A stretch of 64,000 bases of DNA. Origin: Albifimbria verrucaria. Taxonomy: Eukaryota; Ascomycota; Sordariomycetes; Hypocreales; Stachybotryaceae. The stretch is from assembly GCA_020081605.1 (NCBI GenBank), contig JAHREC010000018.1, forward strand, positions 6,076,001-6,140,000. Direction: 5' to 3'. The translations under genes were made by a program, and so were the position numbers. The first letter of the stretch is position 1, and every line of letters starts with the position of its first letter. The notes under the pieces were generated by a model. The model was not told the origin of the DNA. It saw only the letters and a list, made by a program, of their open reading frames with translations, and made no database searches. Below, one piece after another: positions 10,624 to 22,565 of the stretch.

Positions 10624-11391
10624 ATGGCGTCCTCCTCAACAGCTACTCCTCTTCTCTAGTACGCGCGCTCGTCATTCAGCATCGCCCTGAGGATCATCGC
10701 TAATCCCTGCCTATAGCTCGTGCATTGCTCACAACACAACCATCCTCTCCGAATGCACCACCTCTGCCTCGTCGCAGACCTCGTCGCTCGCCTCTCTCAT
10801 CCTGCCCAAGATCGAGCATGGCTCCCGCAGAAGTTGACCTATACCCACGGCCAACACCAAATCCATTACGTCGCTGAAGCACCCTCCGAGCACCCAGACC
10901 ACCCCGCTGCTGGTGGTCTCACTTTCCTGGTCATTGCCGACGCCTCGCTCGGCCGCCGCGTGCCCTTTGGCTACCTATTCGAGATTCGCAAGCGTTTCTT
11001 CCAGGAATTCCCAGAGACCACCGACTTCGCGGACCTGCCCAACTATGGCGCTGGCTCGTTCAACTCGGAGCTGAAGAACTTGATGGTTGAGTACGGCACC
11101 ACGAGCGGCGGCAGGGACGATGCCATTGGCAATGCCAAGCGCGAGATTGACGACGTCAGAGGCATCATGACGAAAAACATTGAGAGTCTGCTGGAGCGTG
11201 GCGAGCGTCTCGATTTGCTGGTCGACAAGACCGACCGCCTCGGCGGCAGCGCACAGGAGTTCCGCGTGCGGAGCCGTGGCCTGAGACGCCAAATGTGGTG
11301 GAAGAACGTCAAGCTCATGGCGCTGTTGGGTTTGGTCGTGTTTTTGATTATTCTCGTCATCGTCATTGCGGCAAGAAACGCCACTGGTTGA
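10624..11391 (+). CDS. Vacuolar R-SNARE, VAMP7/Nyv1-like (longin synaptobrevin)
   Basis: R-SNARE for fusion of endosomal and vacuolar membranes. Exon 1 (10624-10658) encodes MASSSTATPLLY; an intron at 10659-10716 (58 bp, CTAAT branch site) follows; exon 2 completes the longin domain (CIAHNTTILSE, FGYLFEIRKRFF) and then the SNARE helix starting IDDVRGIMTKNIESLLERGE, with arginine at the central layer. It ends with one tail-anchor helix (LMALLGLVVFLIILVIVIA) and a short lumenal AARNATG. One missing base in 10824-10830 breaks the frame between HGSR and KLTYTHG; with it the protein is 236 residues. The longin domain and tail anchor separate it from short synaptobrevins (Snc type) and from Ykt6, which lacks a transmembrane helix. 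VAMP7 versus Nyv1 naming is by family. Confidence 0.85.
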
Positions 11392-12095
11392 GGAAACGAG
11401 AAGAGGCGAACTCCTTTTAGGAGAGGAGCATTGATGGCCCTTGATTAATTGATTCGCTCAGCACTGTATGTTTATCACTAATATTGTACGTTGAAGAAGG
11501 AAGACACGAGCAGAGGTTCAAGCAAGCAGTGTAAACGGCGAATTGGGAATTTGCTTTGTTTGTTTCATAGTCGAGTTCAGCTTATGCCTATCAAAAAGAC
11601 GACAGTTTCCAGGCAGTCCTATTTATCGGAACACAACCTAGTGAATTATGAGATTATAAAACGCAGTTGTATTTCAGGTACCAAGTTTTAAGCCATCTCC
11701 AAAATAGCCACTAGAACTTATATAGGTAAACTTGAGTAGGTAGTTCACTCTTCATGGTGGCTTCATGCCTGTTGAATAAATGACTTCTGCTCAATTCACA
11801 GTGACCATGCTCCTCAAGACAATGCCTAGCTATCCTCGCCATTATTAGTAGCTCTAGATGGCTAACCTGGCTGCAGTCAATCCATTTAATATATCGCTCT
11901 TCGTAATGTTCGCAAGCACATGTATCTAGAGTTGATCTCATGCCCTCATGTATGTGGCGCAGAACTGTGGTTCGGCGAATACACATGACCCAGCACCACA
12001 AGCTTCATGTGATGCGGTAATTTCTCTTCCGCAAAGTCAAGACGAATCAAAATCGTCAATGTTCGCTATACAGAATTCCCAACGCTCCTGAAGCA
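11392..12095. other. Intergenic, no gene seen
   Basis: AT-rich 3' flank of the R-SNARE gene; no supported coding or RNA gene. Confidence 0.5.
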
Positions 12096-12333
12096 TCAAC
12101 CTCCCCATCTCTCAAAGTCTCGCAGCACTTCCACCAGGCGCGGTCCTCGCAGCCTCCTGAAAAGCGTACCCATGAGCAACAGGGCTACTTGATGCGCCCG
12201 AGATTGGCGATCTGCGAAAACGCTCTGTAAAAAATACAGGATGCCTGATCGATGGGCTATGCGGGTGTTGTAGCTGGGGCTGGAGCTGGAGCGCAGGTGC
12301 TGAGCCGCTGCTGGTCTGTAATGATTGCTGCAT
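12096..12333 (-). CDS. Candidate small protein of about 79 residues
   Basis: Minus-strand open frame starting MQQSLQTSSGSAPALQLQ and running through FFTERFRRSPISGASSS and HGYAFQEAARTAPGG. It reads like a small Q/P/S-rich fungal protein with a basic-serine core (FRRSPIS), not like random translation. The stop comes early at AARL, but one extra T in the TTT near 12107-12113 would carry the frame on to ERWGG and a stop at 12096-12098, the same type of break as in neighbouring genes. There is no domain match I can name, and the start could lie further upstream behind an intron. Confidence 0.3.
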
Positions 12334-12765
12334 GGGGTTGGTTGATGATTTTGTAATGGGGAATGGATTTGCATAGTAAGATGTAGTGAAATGTGTTTGA
12401 TGACCCTGGAATGGAATTAAAAGCTATGATATTGTGTGCTTTAATCGACTTGATAGTTGATGTCACTTTCACGTCTCCAACGCCCATCTTTACCTCGGTA
12501 CTGAACGCTTAGTCAGCTTTCTATTGTGCCACCGAGATATGATCAAGATGAATATGAATTGTGCCTTGAATGATCAAACTGAAGCGAGGCGGCAGTCATG
12601 ATATCGATGTTTATAGAGCGATCATACATAGTTGCGAATGTTCTTTTGGGTATATCGTCTTACGTGGGCATTTGTTATCACCAAGTCTCCTGACAAACCT
12701 GCCTGGTGACAAATCCCATATATAAGGTATCCAGAATGTCTATAACCTGTCTATCCGCACATTGC
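12334..12765. other. Intergenic, no gene seen
   Basis: 432 bp holding the likely 5' region of the candidate small protein and the 3' UTR of the dehydrogenase gene. No specific signals. Confidence 0.45.
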
Positions 12766-14067
12766 TCATTGACTCATGGTATCCTGTGCTACATCACGCC
12801 TTCTTTCCCTTTTACCTTTTGTTTTGCCCTCGCCGTTGTGCTTTTCCTGCTGTTTGCCCTTCTTGATTGCGTCCACCAAGCTCGCAATCTCTTCCTTGGA
12901 TTCTTTATCCTTCTTTTCGATATCCTCCTTGTCCTCCTGGGCCTTCTTGATGGCTCTCTTCTTCGCTGATGCCTTTTCAATGCGTTCAATCAATGCATCG
13001 CTCTCCTCCCAAAGCTTCTTGGCCACTGCCTCGTCATTGACATCGGTTCGCGCAAAGTCAACCTCCATGCACTCCTTGATGAGCTTGCCGCCTTCGCCTC
13101 GACTCCAGGCTGGCTTCCATCGCTGCGTGAAGGAAGGATTGGGCACCCTGGTAAGGGACTTGAGGAGAAACCAGGAAAGACGTAGCCTGCGAGGTAGATG
13201 GCCAGACCCCAGAGAGACCCTCGTGTGAGCCATCGCCTGGTTCCTGGAGTACGGCAGAAGCCTGGGTCGACAAAGATGACGCGGGAGTTCATTGGAAGCT
13301 GGTCGGGGCGCTTATACGAGTCCAAGTGCTTCTGGAAAGCCCGGCCGAAGATGTTGAGGGCAAGCTTGCTCCGGGCATAAGCCTTTCCTGGGGACCATTT
13401 GGCCTTGTCAAGGTCTTCGGTCAATGGCGGAGCTCCGATGTATGATGAACACGTCGCAATGAGGACTCGGACGTCTCGGTCGAATGGCTGGGCGCGCAGA
13501 GCCGGGCTGAGAATGCCCAGCAAGTGGAAGTTGGCTAGGAAGTTGACCATCCACGTCTCCTCAACCCCTCCTCTGTTTCCTTGCGCTTGCCTCCCGGGGC
13601 GTCAGAGCTGCAGCGCACAGGACCACCATGTCCAACCGCCTAGGCGGCGCATTGTCGATCCACTTTGTAGCAAACTTTCGGACGGAATGGAGGCTCGCGA
13701 GGTCGACCTCTTCGGCGTAGATCATCTGATTATTGGTCCTGTCCCGCAGGTCCTGGATATACTCGACGAGGAACGGATCGGAGGCCGGAGTCTGGGTCAA
13801 GAGCACGAGCTGCGCACCACGCGAGGCGAATTGGTGCGCGACCTGGGAGCCCACCCCAGACGTGCCACCCGTTAATATGACCACTTTTCCATGTAGCTTC
13901 TTCTCGGCGACGTTCGAGCGACCCGCCGTGTACTGCTTGAGGATGGTGAGGAATGCGACGGCGGCGATGCATCCAGCGATGGTCCAGGCATTTTCCCGAA
14001 GCCAGTCGGGCGGGCCGTTCTCGATGACCCAGAAGACGAAGGGGATGGGCATTTTGCTATTATTCAA
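12766..14067 (-). CDS. Membrane-anchored short-chain dehydrogenase/reductase
   Basis: NAD(P)-dependent oxidoreductase of the SDR family, retinol-dehydrogenase-like. One N-terminal hydrophobic helix (AWTIAGCIAAVAFLTIL, about residues 28-44) suggests anchoring in ER or lipid-droplet membrane. The cofactor motif is TGGTSGVG and the active site is YARSK (Y-x3-K). The C-terminal third is a lysine/glutamate-rich, coiled-coil-like tail (EDKEDIEKKDKESKEE). Frame breaks at 13596-13599, 13565-13568, 13174-13178, 13155-13157 and near 13098-13112 each lack one or two bases; bridging them restores family-like runs such as EEGVEETWMVNFLANFHLLG and QGAQSFLHAAMEAS. The corrected length is about 435 residues. 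The start may be the first ATG (14067) or the one five codons on. The substrate is unknown. Confidence 0.75.
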
Positions 14068-14393
14068 GAGTCGACGTTGCCGACGAAACGAAAGGCTCCT
14101 ATACCATGGTATCCGAGCAGCGGAGGAAACAAAAGTCTTGTGGTTGGCGAACCCGTCGAGGTGGCCATCACCTTGGGATCGGTGCTGGAACTAAACACGT
14201 GACCTCGACTATGATTAACTGCCACTCGACACGACACCCCGAGTCTCCCGTCCACTTACACACATATCAAGTAAGCCGCTCACAAGTTCACGGACGAATA
14301 CTACTACAACGAAATTTGTTTGTTTTCAAGAGACATTGAAATCTGTTCACGGCAACAATCTGATGTCTCCAGCATTACTTCCACCGCGCCCAC
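14068..14393. other. Intergenic, dehydrogenase 5' / DUF2235 3'
   Basis: 326 bp between two minus-strand genes; expected to hold the dehydrogenase promoter and the 3' UTR of the DUF2235 gene. No specific signal seen. Confidence 0.45.
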
Positions 14394-16344
14394 TCACTTC
14401 TTATCTGACTCTGTCTCCTTCTTCTTCCTGACCCAGATTTCACCCACAGGATCGCCATGCTCAGCGACGCACACCCACTCGCCAATGCCATACTCTGGTG
14501 GTGCTCGCCTGACTCCTCGTCCGCCACCACCAATGATCAAGTTTCCGGGGCGGTATGTCTCGTCATCCTGTAAGCGGCGAATGACACTCCCATGAACACG
14601 TACGTCGTTTGGCACATCTCGGACCTCACCCCGTGGAAGAGGCCAGCGAATAGGCGTCCATGATCCATCGCCTTTGAGGTCCATTCTTCGGAAGGGAAGC
14701 CACTCCATGATACGCCAGGCGGACACGCTGTGCCAAGGAGTCCCTGACCAAAGGCGAGCGAGTCGTGGATCTTGGCTGTATGTGCCCTGTGCATCAAGCT
14801 ATGGAAATCCGACCCGGTCGGCTGTCTGCCAAGCGTCTGCTCATCCGGGCTAGGAGGACCGACCGGTGACGTCAAAACATCGCTATCGGTGGCGAGACGT
14901 ATGTCAGGAATATCGGGCTTCTCTTCGTTCCCATTCTCCTGACTTTTGCCGTTAGACGCACCACCAGCACCGGGAGGCAGCCCATTTCTTCAACCTTGTC
15001 GAGGTCGAAAGGCAGTCCTGCACGCATGGCCTCACGAACCATCCACACCAAGGGAACGTGGCTTGCACTCTTGCTATCGGGAAGGCTTTCCCAGCCTCCG
15101 CCGATGTCACCGTGACCTCCAGCGAACCACACCTCGTCGATGTCTTGCTCACCATCATCATCGTTCCATTGTGCGCCAGCATCTGATGTCGGAACCCCAG
15201 ACATGTTTGAGTGTGTGTCTGAGTCTGTCCCTGTAGTAGCTCTTACCCTAGAATGAGACTTTGACCGGCTTCGGTAAGGAGTGTATTCGTTGCTTGGACG
15301 TGTTCTAGAGGTGTCTTTTTCACCCCGGATGATGATTTGTTGTCTTGGCGACCACGCTTCTCTGTGGCCGTGGAGCTGGACTGTGGCCGGCCTTTGTGTT
15401 CCTCGTGAACATGTTCAGCTATATCCTTCAAGGGATGATGATGCCGGTGCTTATGTTTGGGTCGGTCCTGGTACATGAGATCTTGCCTAAACTTTGCGCG
15501 GCGTTCATCAATGCTGACGGCGTGTCGGATGACCTTGGCCGTACTTCGAGCAGTGTAGGGAACTTGCTGCGCTGCATCCATGCCGTCTCGAATCGAGGCA
15601 CCGAGTTGACCGTATCAAAAGACCCAAGAACCGAATTCTGCCGACTGGCCGCGAGAACGTCTCCCGGAAGCCCTTCATGAAGCGGAAGAGCTCGCGCGTC
15701 TGGTCGTCTACCTTGGAATCATCGTTCTTGCTGTTTCCGCTACGGCACTGCCACTGGGAAAATGCCTTCCACGCAAACTTGACCATTTCCTCGTTGCCAT
15801 GCGACAAGAGTCCAATGTTGTCCAGCATCTCGGCAAGGAATCTGGCAATGTAAGCACCGCGACTGAAGCCAAACATGTAAATCTCATCGCCTGGGTTATA
15901 GTATCTCATCAGGAACCGATAACCACCGACGACATGGTGATCGAAAGACGCGCCAATGGCCGAGTCTTTTGCTTTTTGGTACCATGAGTTTAGTCGAGCT
16001 CGGAGGCCAGTGTGTGAAAGGGACCCGGACACGACGTATGTCCCAATGCCAGCTGGATTCAACAACAATTAGCATGACGCGGTACCAAAGCACGAAAAGC
16101 TTACGCTGATAATAGTGGAACTGGTCTTCGGCCTCTCTGTCCAGCATTCGAAAAATCTTCAGAATGTTGCTGTCGCTGTCATCGCCATTGAACTTGTTGC
16201 CTGTTCCATCAAAGCACAACACCAGCTTCCGAGCTCCTCGACTCCGGTCAGTCGGGTCTGCCCTCGGGAGGTATTCCGTTGACGAAGGCCCTCTGTTATT
16301 GCTCCTCCCTCCGCCGAGCGTGGGTCAAGATGGTTTCTGTCCAT
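14394..16344 (-). CDS. DUF2235 alpha/beta-hydrolase-like protein
   Basis: Fungal member of the DUF2235 family, a predicted alpha/beta hydrolase related to bacterial Tle1-type phospholipases. Key segments: LVLCFDGTGNKFNG at the N-terminus, the nucleophile elbow GFSRGAYIAR (G-x-S-x-G), FLGLFDTVNSVP, and WFAGGHGDIGGGW with VPLVWMVREA. A Lys/His-rich insert (RPKHKHRHHHPLKD) sits in the middle. Introns lie at 16053-16104 (52 bp) and about 15183-15246 (64 bp; the exon joint is one base off, with GGG where GG would fit). Frame breaks at 16301-16310, 15617-15620, 15558-15560, 14972-14974 and 14735-14738 each lack one base. The corrected protein is about 612 residues. No signal peptide is visible, so it is probably cytosolic; its substrate is unknown. 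Confidence 0.8.
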
Positions 16345-18075
16345 GGTGACAACTCTTACAGCCGATAAAACGGGATGGTTTACAGTTATTGTGTGACCAA
16401 CACCCACAACTTGCAAATGGCCACAGGGAGGAATCGGCTTGAAATTAAAGACGGAGGCACAATGTCGGATGATGCAAGGATTCCGGTGACACGGCAACAA
16501 GCAAAAGTCAAGTTCACGGCCGACTGAAACAAGGAACTCTAAAGTAACACCGGGCGCCGTTTCTCGTCACCCGCTGCCCGCTGCTCTCCCCCTCGGCTCA
16601 ACCTTTTTATTGCGAAGGAGGCTGTTTTCCGCATGGCTGAATGGACCAAGTTGACGCCCTCCGAGGCAAAATGGCTTGCAGTGTGTCTCAGTTCTAGCCA
16701 GTTGCGCCATGGTCCGAGTCGCATCGGATCGTGCTCTTTGGAGGCAAGCGAGCAGCGCGCACAGCTCGCAGCCCAATGAATGCCGGCGAAAGAGCTGCAG
16801 CTCCCCAGGCATGTCTCGGCCACGGCACCAAGCAGCGTGCGGGTGAAGGGGTTTATGTGGTACGAAGGCCTGTAGCGGTGGACACCCGAGCATGCAGCCA
16901 GGTTCAGCCGCTCTCTATCCTGCAGATCGATGTCTCACCGAGGTCGTGAGCACCACCCACAAGAGCATAGGCTGCACTGCTCGATCTGACGTAGATCGGG
17001 CTATTGCGTGTAGAGTTGTCGTCGGGAATGTCTGCAAATGGCATAAAGCTCTGGCATGCTAACCTTGAGTTTCACAATGGCCCCAGTGTGGCGACGGGAA
17101 AAAGACGTAAGTGAGCGAGCTAGATCAAAGCATAATTGCTTTTTCGGGACCTTTGTCTTGGGAAAAGGTAAGTCAACGTTGCAGTCGACGCCACCCGCAC
17201 TCGTTATCACCCGGCGTCGGGTCCCAAGCAACGCTCGTGGGCCTTGATGAGAAATGAAGAAAGAATTACCAAATTGGTTCCAACGACGATCTCTCTTAGC
17301 CCAGCGCTATTGTATTCGGTTACCATAGATCCCTGAGAATCTAATTAGACGATCTGCTGCACGTCGCCAGGTTTGCTTATATGATAGTAGCCATGTCTCA
17401 GATACGTGACCAATAAGAGGTGGGAAACCCGCTGTTCAGCAGATGATTGGACAGAAGCTTCAGCAAGTGGGAGACATGATTCCAGCACCATGGGCACCAG
17501 AACCGATCTCTCTTGAGAGGAATGCTTGCTTGGCATTGGGAACGACTCATGGAATACGTAGATGGCGCAAAATGCAAGGTATCGCAGATGCGGCTCGGAC
17601 ATCGACCCAGGCGGGTGGGAGGAAGAGATCGCTGGGTGTAAGTCAGCATATCGCTCTGATGTGTGTAATCGTGTAAACAATAATTGAAGGAACCTTTGCT
17701 CCGTCACTCTGAGCCGCAGACGCTGATCCAGAATAGACCTCATGTCTCGGTAATAGATGACTAGAATTAAATAGTTGCCTTCATGTTGCAAAACAATATC
17801 GTATTCGAGCCAGTATTGATGTAGAAGACCAACTTCGTATTTCAGCAAGTCTCTTTAGATAACCTTCACTTTACTGTACTCTATATCTGGAGTAACGTCA
17901 CTCAGGAGCATATCAATGTAAAACATCGCCTTCATCAGTTTCAACGGCCCAAACCTGGAGAACCCAGAGGATAGACAGCATGCTAAGACATACAAGTGCA
18001 ATATCGCCATCCACCGTCTAAGTAGTCCATAACTCTCCCCACAACCCATGTAACATTGCTCCGCGAGGAGGGTGC
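16345..18075. other. Intergenic, no supported gene
   Basis: 1.7 kb upstream of the DUF2235 gene. A 167-codon open frame on the minus strand (17345-17848) has no recognisable domain and no clear exon signals, so I do not annotate it. Its right end should hold the 3' UTR of the enoyl-CoA hydratase gene. Confidence 0.45.
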
Positions 18076-18908
18076 CTACAGCTTGCTGTCTTTCCACACG
18101 GGCTTCCTCTTCTCCACGAAGCTTACCACGCCCTCCTTCATGTTGTCCGCCCCGTCCATCATGCGGTACATGCCGTGGATGACCCTGTCCGTGCTCGCCT
18201 TGGGGTCCTCCGGGTCCCAGCCGCCCATCAGCCCCGCGCGGCTCACCAGCACCGAGTCGGGCGAGTTGTCTGACATCTCGGCCGCCCACCGCAGCGCCTC
18301 GTCCACGACGTTGCCGTCCACCACGTGGTTGATGATCCCCACTCCTGGAGCTGCCGCGCCGTGTAAGTCCGTCCCAGCAGCGCCATCTCCGTCGCGCGGG
18401 GTCGGCCGACGGTGCGTACCAGACGCGGCAGGGCACCCTGTACGGCGACGACGCCACGCTTCACCTCGGGCAGGCCGAGGCGGGCGTCTGCGGTGGCGAG
18501 GACCATGTCCGCGTTGAGGACCATCTCCAAGCCACCGCCGAAGCACAGCCCGTTGACCGCCGCAATAATGGGCTTCCTACCCCGTCGGTTGCTCAGGCCG
18601 CCAAACCCGTTGGCGTGAGTAGCCCCATCACTATCCTGAGACGAGGGCGCAGCAGCATTCACCTCGTTCCACTCACGCAAATCAGCACCGGCACAGAAAG
18701 CACGTCCAGAGCCGGTGAAGACGGCGCAGCGCAGCGAAGGCTCCGAGTCGTACCACCTCCAGAGCCGGTCAAGCGCCCCGTGCATGGCGCGGCGGAAGGC
18801 ATTGAGCTGGGCAGGGCGGTTGAGAGTGACGAGCATGACATGAGGGATGGGAAAGGTAACATCCGCGTCTGCGACGGGAGGAGGCTGGGAGAGGAAGGTC
18901 TGAGCCAT
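18076..18908 (-). CDS. Peroxisomal enoyl-CoA hydratase/isomerase
   Basis: Crotonase-family enzyme acting on acyl-CoA double bonds in beta-oxidation. It shows VTLNRPAQLNAF, the oxyanion-hole segments GRAFCAGADL and GLCFGGGLEMVLNAD, and LGLPEVKRG. The protein ends in KDSKL; the terminal SKL is a canonical type 1 peroxisomal targeting signal. One missing base at 18337-18344 breaks the frame between YTARQLQE and VGIINHVVDGNVVDEAL; corrected, it is 277 residues, normal for the family. Glutamates equivalent to the hydratase catalytic pair may be GLEMV and LPEVK, but I cannot separate hydratase from isomerase here. The start at 18908 is the first ATG and the following PPPVADADVTFP is typical of the leading strand. 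Confidence 0.85.
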
Positions 18909-19509
18909 TGTCGCTTGTTAACGTAGTGATGTGGCAGCGAGAGACGGTGGTTGACGGCGGGCTGGAGCTAGAGGAACAGCTTGCGGCCACAATTGATCAA
19001 AGCACAGCCCCAATGGAAATGATACCGATAATGAATCAACTGAAGTGAGTTATGAGACAGCTTGAGAGAGGGAATACGATTATCTGGAGTGGATGTTGGA
19101 CAGTTTCACTCCACAGCGTCTCCTCAAAGGCGCTTCAGTTACCCCGGACTTTCGGCTGTGGGGAACCTCGGCACGGCCCACCACGGCAACTCGACGCTGC
19201 CAATTACGTACGCAGTGTATGTATGCTCTGTAACACGGTTGTTGTGGTGGTGCCTAAGAGTTGACTTGGCTACTATAACGACAACGACAACTACAACTAT
19301 AACCACAATTGCCATCACAACCATATTCACAACCATTTTCACAACCGCATATACAGAACCTAGGCTTGTACAATACAACACCCATACCAAGCATCAATAC
19401 TTCAAAAACCACAAAAGTCGCCCAATCACATATCATTCTGCTGTTCTCGTCTCGTCTCATCTCATCTCCCAATAACCCTTTCTCATGGTATATCGCCGCG
19501 ATCCTTGTA
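18909..19509. other. Intergenic with ACA/ACN low-complexity run
   Basis: 601 bp holding the hydratase promoter and the 3' UTR of the RBM25-like gene. Around 19268-19350 it is built from ACAAC, ACTATAAC and ACCATA/TTCACAACC words. No gene is supported. Confidence 0.5.
19268..19350. repeat. ACAAC-type low-complexity tract
   Basis: Imperfect trinucleotide-like repetition of ACA/ACT/ACC on the plus strand, then two copies of an ATTCACAACCAT-like unit. On the complement it reads as GTTGT-rich. Confidence 0.6.
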
Positions 19510-22102
19510 CTACATGTAATTATACATTGGCAGCATTTCCCTCCAGCTAGTGATTCCATATTTGCAACCAAGCCGCCACTGTGCTCTTTTGTATTCATGC
19601 TTGTCCCATCTTTCCATGAGCTTTGCAGCTTCGCCAGAACCCCTACGCTTAAGCTGGCAGCCCCGCTTCTCGCACTCTGTGAAGAAGATGACCATACGCC
19701 ATAGCTTCTTGACCAAGTCCTCTGCCTCGTCGTCGAGAGCCTGTAACATCATGATTAGCAAAGTTCTTTCTAATTGCTCGATTCCCGTCTCAAGGGAACG
19801 CAAGATTTCGGGTGGGAAAAAGGACTTACTCCTTCGAGCTCCTCCACCAACGCAGGCGCCTTGCCATGGTTCCGCAGATGCTCCTCCACCGCCTCCACCA
19901 GCATCTCCTCCTGCACGCCGAGGTACTCGACAATCTTCTTCTCCACAAACGGTCGCAGCTTCTCCCGCACCACGGCGTCGTCCATAAACTCCCACTTGAC
20001 ATCCCAGGCCCACAGGCCCTCCTTCTCCGTCGGAATCTCCTGTGCCAGCGCCCGCACCGCCTGGGTGATCTCCTCTTGCGACATGTCTGCTGCCCCCGAC
20101 GTAGCGTCGAACTGGATCGGGATGAGCTGTCGTTTCGTCGCCGAATCGGCCTCTTCGTCGTCGAGGAGACCTTCCACCTCGGCAATGGTTCGGCGCTGAG
20201 GTCCCGCACGCGAGGCCTGGGCCTTTTGTGCTGCAGCTCCCAGAGACAGCTTGAAGGGCTGCGGTGCCGCGGCGGTATCGACTTGGCGCTGCTCCATCTC
20301 TCGTTCCTGTCTGTCGAGGAAGGAGTCGGCCATGCCACGTGCCCGCTCCATGTCGGCCTGTTCGCGTCGCTTCTCTTGCTGTTCAGCACGACGGTCCGCC
20401 TCGTCCTCGCCTCCTCATCTGCCTTGTCCATGGCTCGCTTTCTAACCCAGCCTGCGTGGTCTCTGTAGTACGGGTGTGACTTTCGGCTGGCCTCCCTTTC
20501 GTCATCCCACTGCTTCTCCCGTTCTAGCTGTTCATTTCGTCGTCGTTCCGCTGACTCGGCGTCGTGCTTCTCTCGGTCACGCTCGCGTTCGAGGGCGGCT
20601 TGTCTTGATCGTTCACGGTTCACCCACTTCCGCTCTGCTTCGAGATACATCTTCTCATCTTCCGCCTTTTGTTTGGCCTGCTTTCTCCTGTAGAGTTCCT
20701 CGTCACTGGCATCTGTGTCTTCATCCTCCCTATTGATCGAGTACTCCGCATTGACAACACCACCATTGACAAAAGCCTGACCCCTGGCAGCGCCATTCTG
20801 GCCCTTAGGACCAGATGGCGCATTCGGCACGGCACCCCGTGGTCCAAGAGGGATGTTGTTGGCGCTTGCAGGTGGCGAGTCCAGGCGAGACGGCCTCGGT
20901 GCACCATTGCGCCGTCGCTCCATCTCCTCCATCTCCTCTTCCCTCTTAAGACGCTCCAGGTCGCGTTGGTTACTTCGCTCTCTGAATGCGGCGATCTCGG
21001 CTGCCACAACCTCTCGCATTTCGGCGGGGATGTCGGCTAGCTCGTCGTCCTGCGCGAGCGAGATATTCACCACCTCGACGTTCTCTCCCGATTCGCCCAT
21101 CGCAACGTCACCGTCCGTATCGGTTCGAGTTGTCGTCGGTGGGTAGAAAAGACTTCGCACAGCTTGCTTAAGCGCGGTGCGAGCCCCTCAAGCCGCTGAT
21201 CGATGGGGGCATCGTCGCCTCTGCTCTCTTCGAGCGATTCGAGATACTTGAGGGTGCTGGGGTCTACTGTGACTTGTAGCTTGGTTTTCTCGATGCCTTC
21301 GAAATCTTCACCCTCTGGGGCGTCGGTAGTTCCTTGTTGAGGTTTTATGGGCACCTCGATACCTTCCTCATGAAGTAGCTTGACGGCATTATAGAGGGAT
21401 TCGGGGTTTTCGAATAAAGCGAAGCCAAACTTGGTGCCTTTGTGGTCCTCCATGACACTGGCAGAGGCGTCCCAGCGTCGCAGTCCACCCATGGCACCCA
21501 GCAACCTCTCTATGCCTTCATTTCCGCCCACGCCGTCCGGTATCTGGTGAATGAAGATGGTGCGAAGCTTCTCCTCGCTGGTCGGCGGCATCAGCATCTG
21601 CATCGACTCGCGCGCTGCCGCTCTGCCCTGGTCGCCGCCGCGCTCCATACCCAGGCCGGGTCGTCCTCCCTGCTGCTGCGAGGGCGGGGCGTCACCCCTG
21701 CCACCACCGGAGACAGGCGTGCTGGTACCGAGTCGGATAACGGGAGCATTGAAGTTTATGTTGGGCATGTTCGGGGGCGCTTGGAAGTTGTGAGGGAGGC
21801 CGCTTGGACGATTAGCTTGCGGAGCGTTGGACTGCTGGACGCCGGGAGGCGCCATGCCCGGAGCGGAGGACATGCCTGGGGAGGGACTTCGACAAGTTAG
21901 CGAGACAATCACGGAAGAGGGCGCCGCGTAGCATTGGAAGGCATACCAAGACCGGGAGGAGCACCCATTGCGGGAGGGGCGTTGCCATAGCCGTAGGCGG
22001 GAGGTGCCCCATACGGGTTCCCTAGGTTCCGAGAGTCAGCAGGACTGGCAGAGAAAAGCTGGAGGAAATATACTCACCGGCGCCGTATTGATTGTACGCC
22101 AT
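19510..22102 (-). CDS. RBM25-like splicing factor (RRM + PWI)
   Basis: U1 snRNP-associated splicing factor of the RBM25 family. Order: a Pro/Gly/Met-rich N-terminus (NPYGAPPAYGYGNAPP); an RRM (TIFIHQIPDGVGG, then TKFGFALFENPESLYNAVKL); a long charged helix of R/E/K repeats (LEREKQWDDEREASRK); and a C-terminal PWI domain (LWAWDVKWEFMDDAVVREKL, IVEYLGVQEEML, ALVEELEG). Four exons are supported: introns at 22022-22077, 21876-21946 (GCTAAC branch site) and 19741-19829. Missing bases at 21184-21187 (CCCC) and 20407-20411 break the frame; restoring both gives exactly 792 residues. The stop is at 19510-19512. The start codon lies 464 bp from the start of the divergent bS21m gene, so the two probably share a promoter. 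Confidence 0.88.
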
Positions 22103-22565
22103 GGCTCAAGCTTGCGTCTGGCAGGCCCTGGGTGTGAGTAGAGCCTTGAAGTGAAGCACTTCTAGTCGGCGTGGCACGACTCCCGAGCGCACAGTGTCCG
22201 GCGGCAAGGTGAGCTTCAGCACAGGACAGGAGTGCGACCCAGGCCCAAGACAAGACAATTGCGACTCGTGGGAAACGGGCAAACCAGTGGTCGTTGCGTG
22301 TCTAACGAGCGGGAGTGGGAAAAGTTGCTTGGCTTGTTTGCCCTTGGCTGGCTTGCATTGTTTGCGGCGCGGCGGCGATTGGCGGGACCCACCAAAACTT
22401 TCCGGCCGCCAAATCGAGCCGCATCCCGCACCAAAGTTGTTCCGGGGCGGCATCCTTTCTTTGGATTCCAGCATTCTTTTTCCAAACCTCCAGGCCCTCT
22501 ACGTCTGGAGCTTAGTTCTAGGAGAGCCAATTGCGCCGGTAGCTGAGCTCTTTGCTGCCGACAAC
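22103..22565. promoter_or_regulatory. Bidirectional promoter, RBM25-like / bS21m
   Basis: 463 bp between two divergent start codons. GC-rich, with no TATA box near either gene, as is common for housekeeping pairs. No specific factor site is claimed. Confidence 0.6.

Noticed and set aside
17345..17848. 167-codon open frame on the minus strand
   Set aside because: No domain, odd composition, no supporting exon signals; likely chance.
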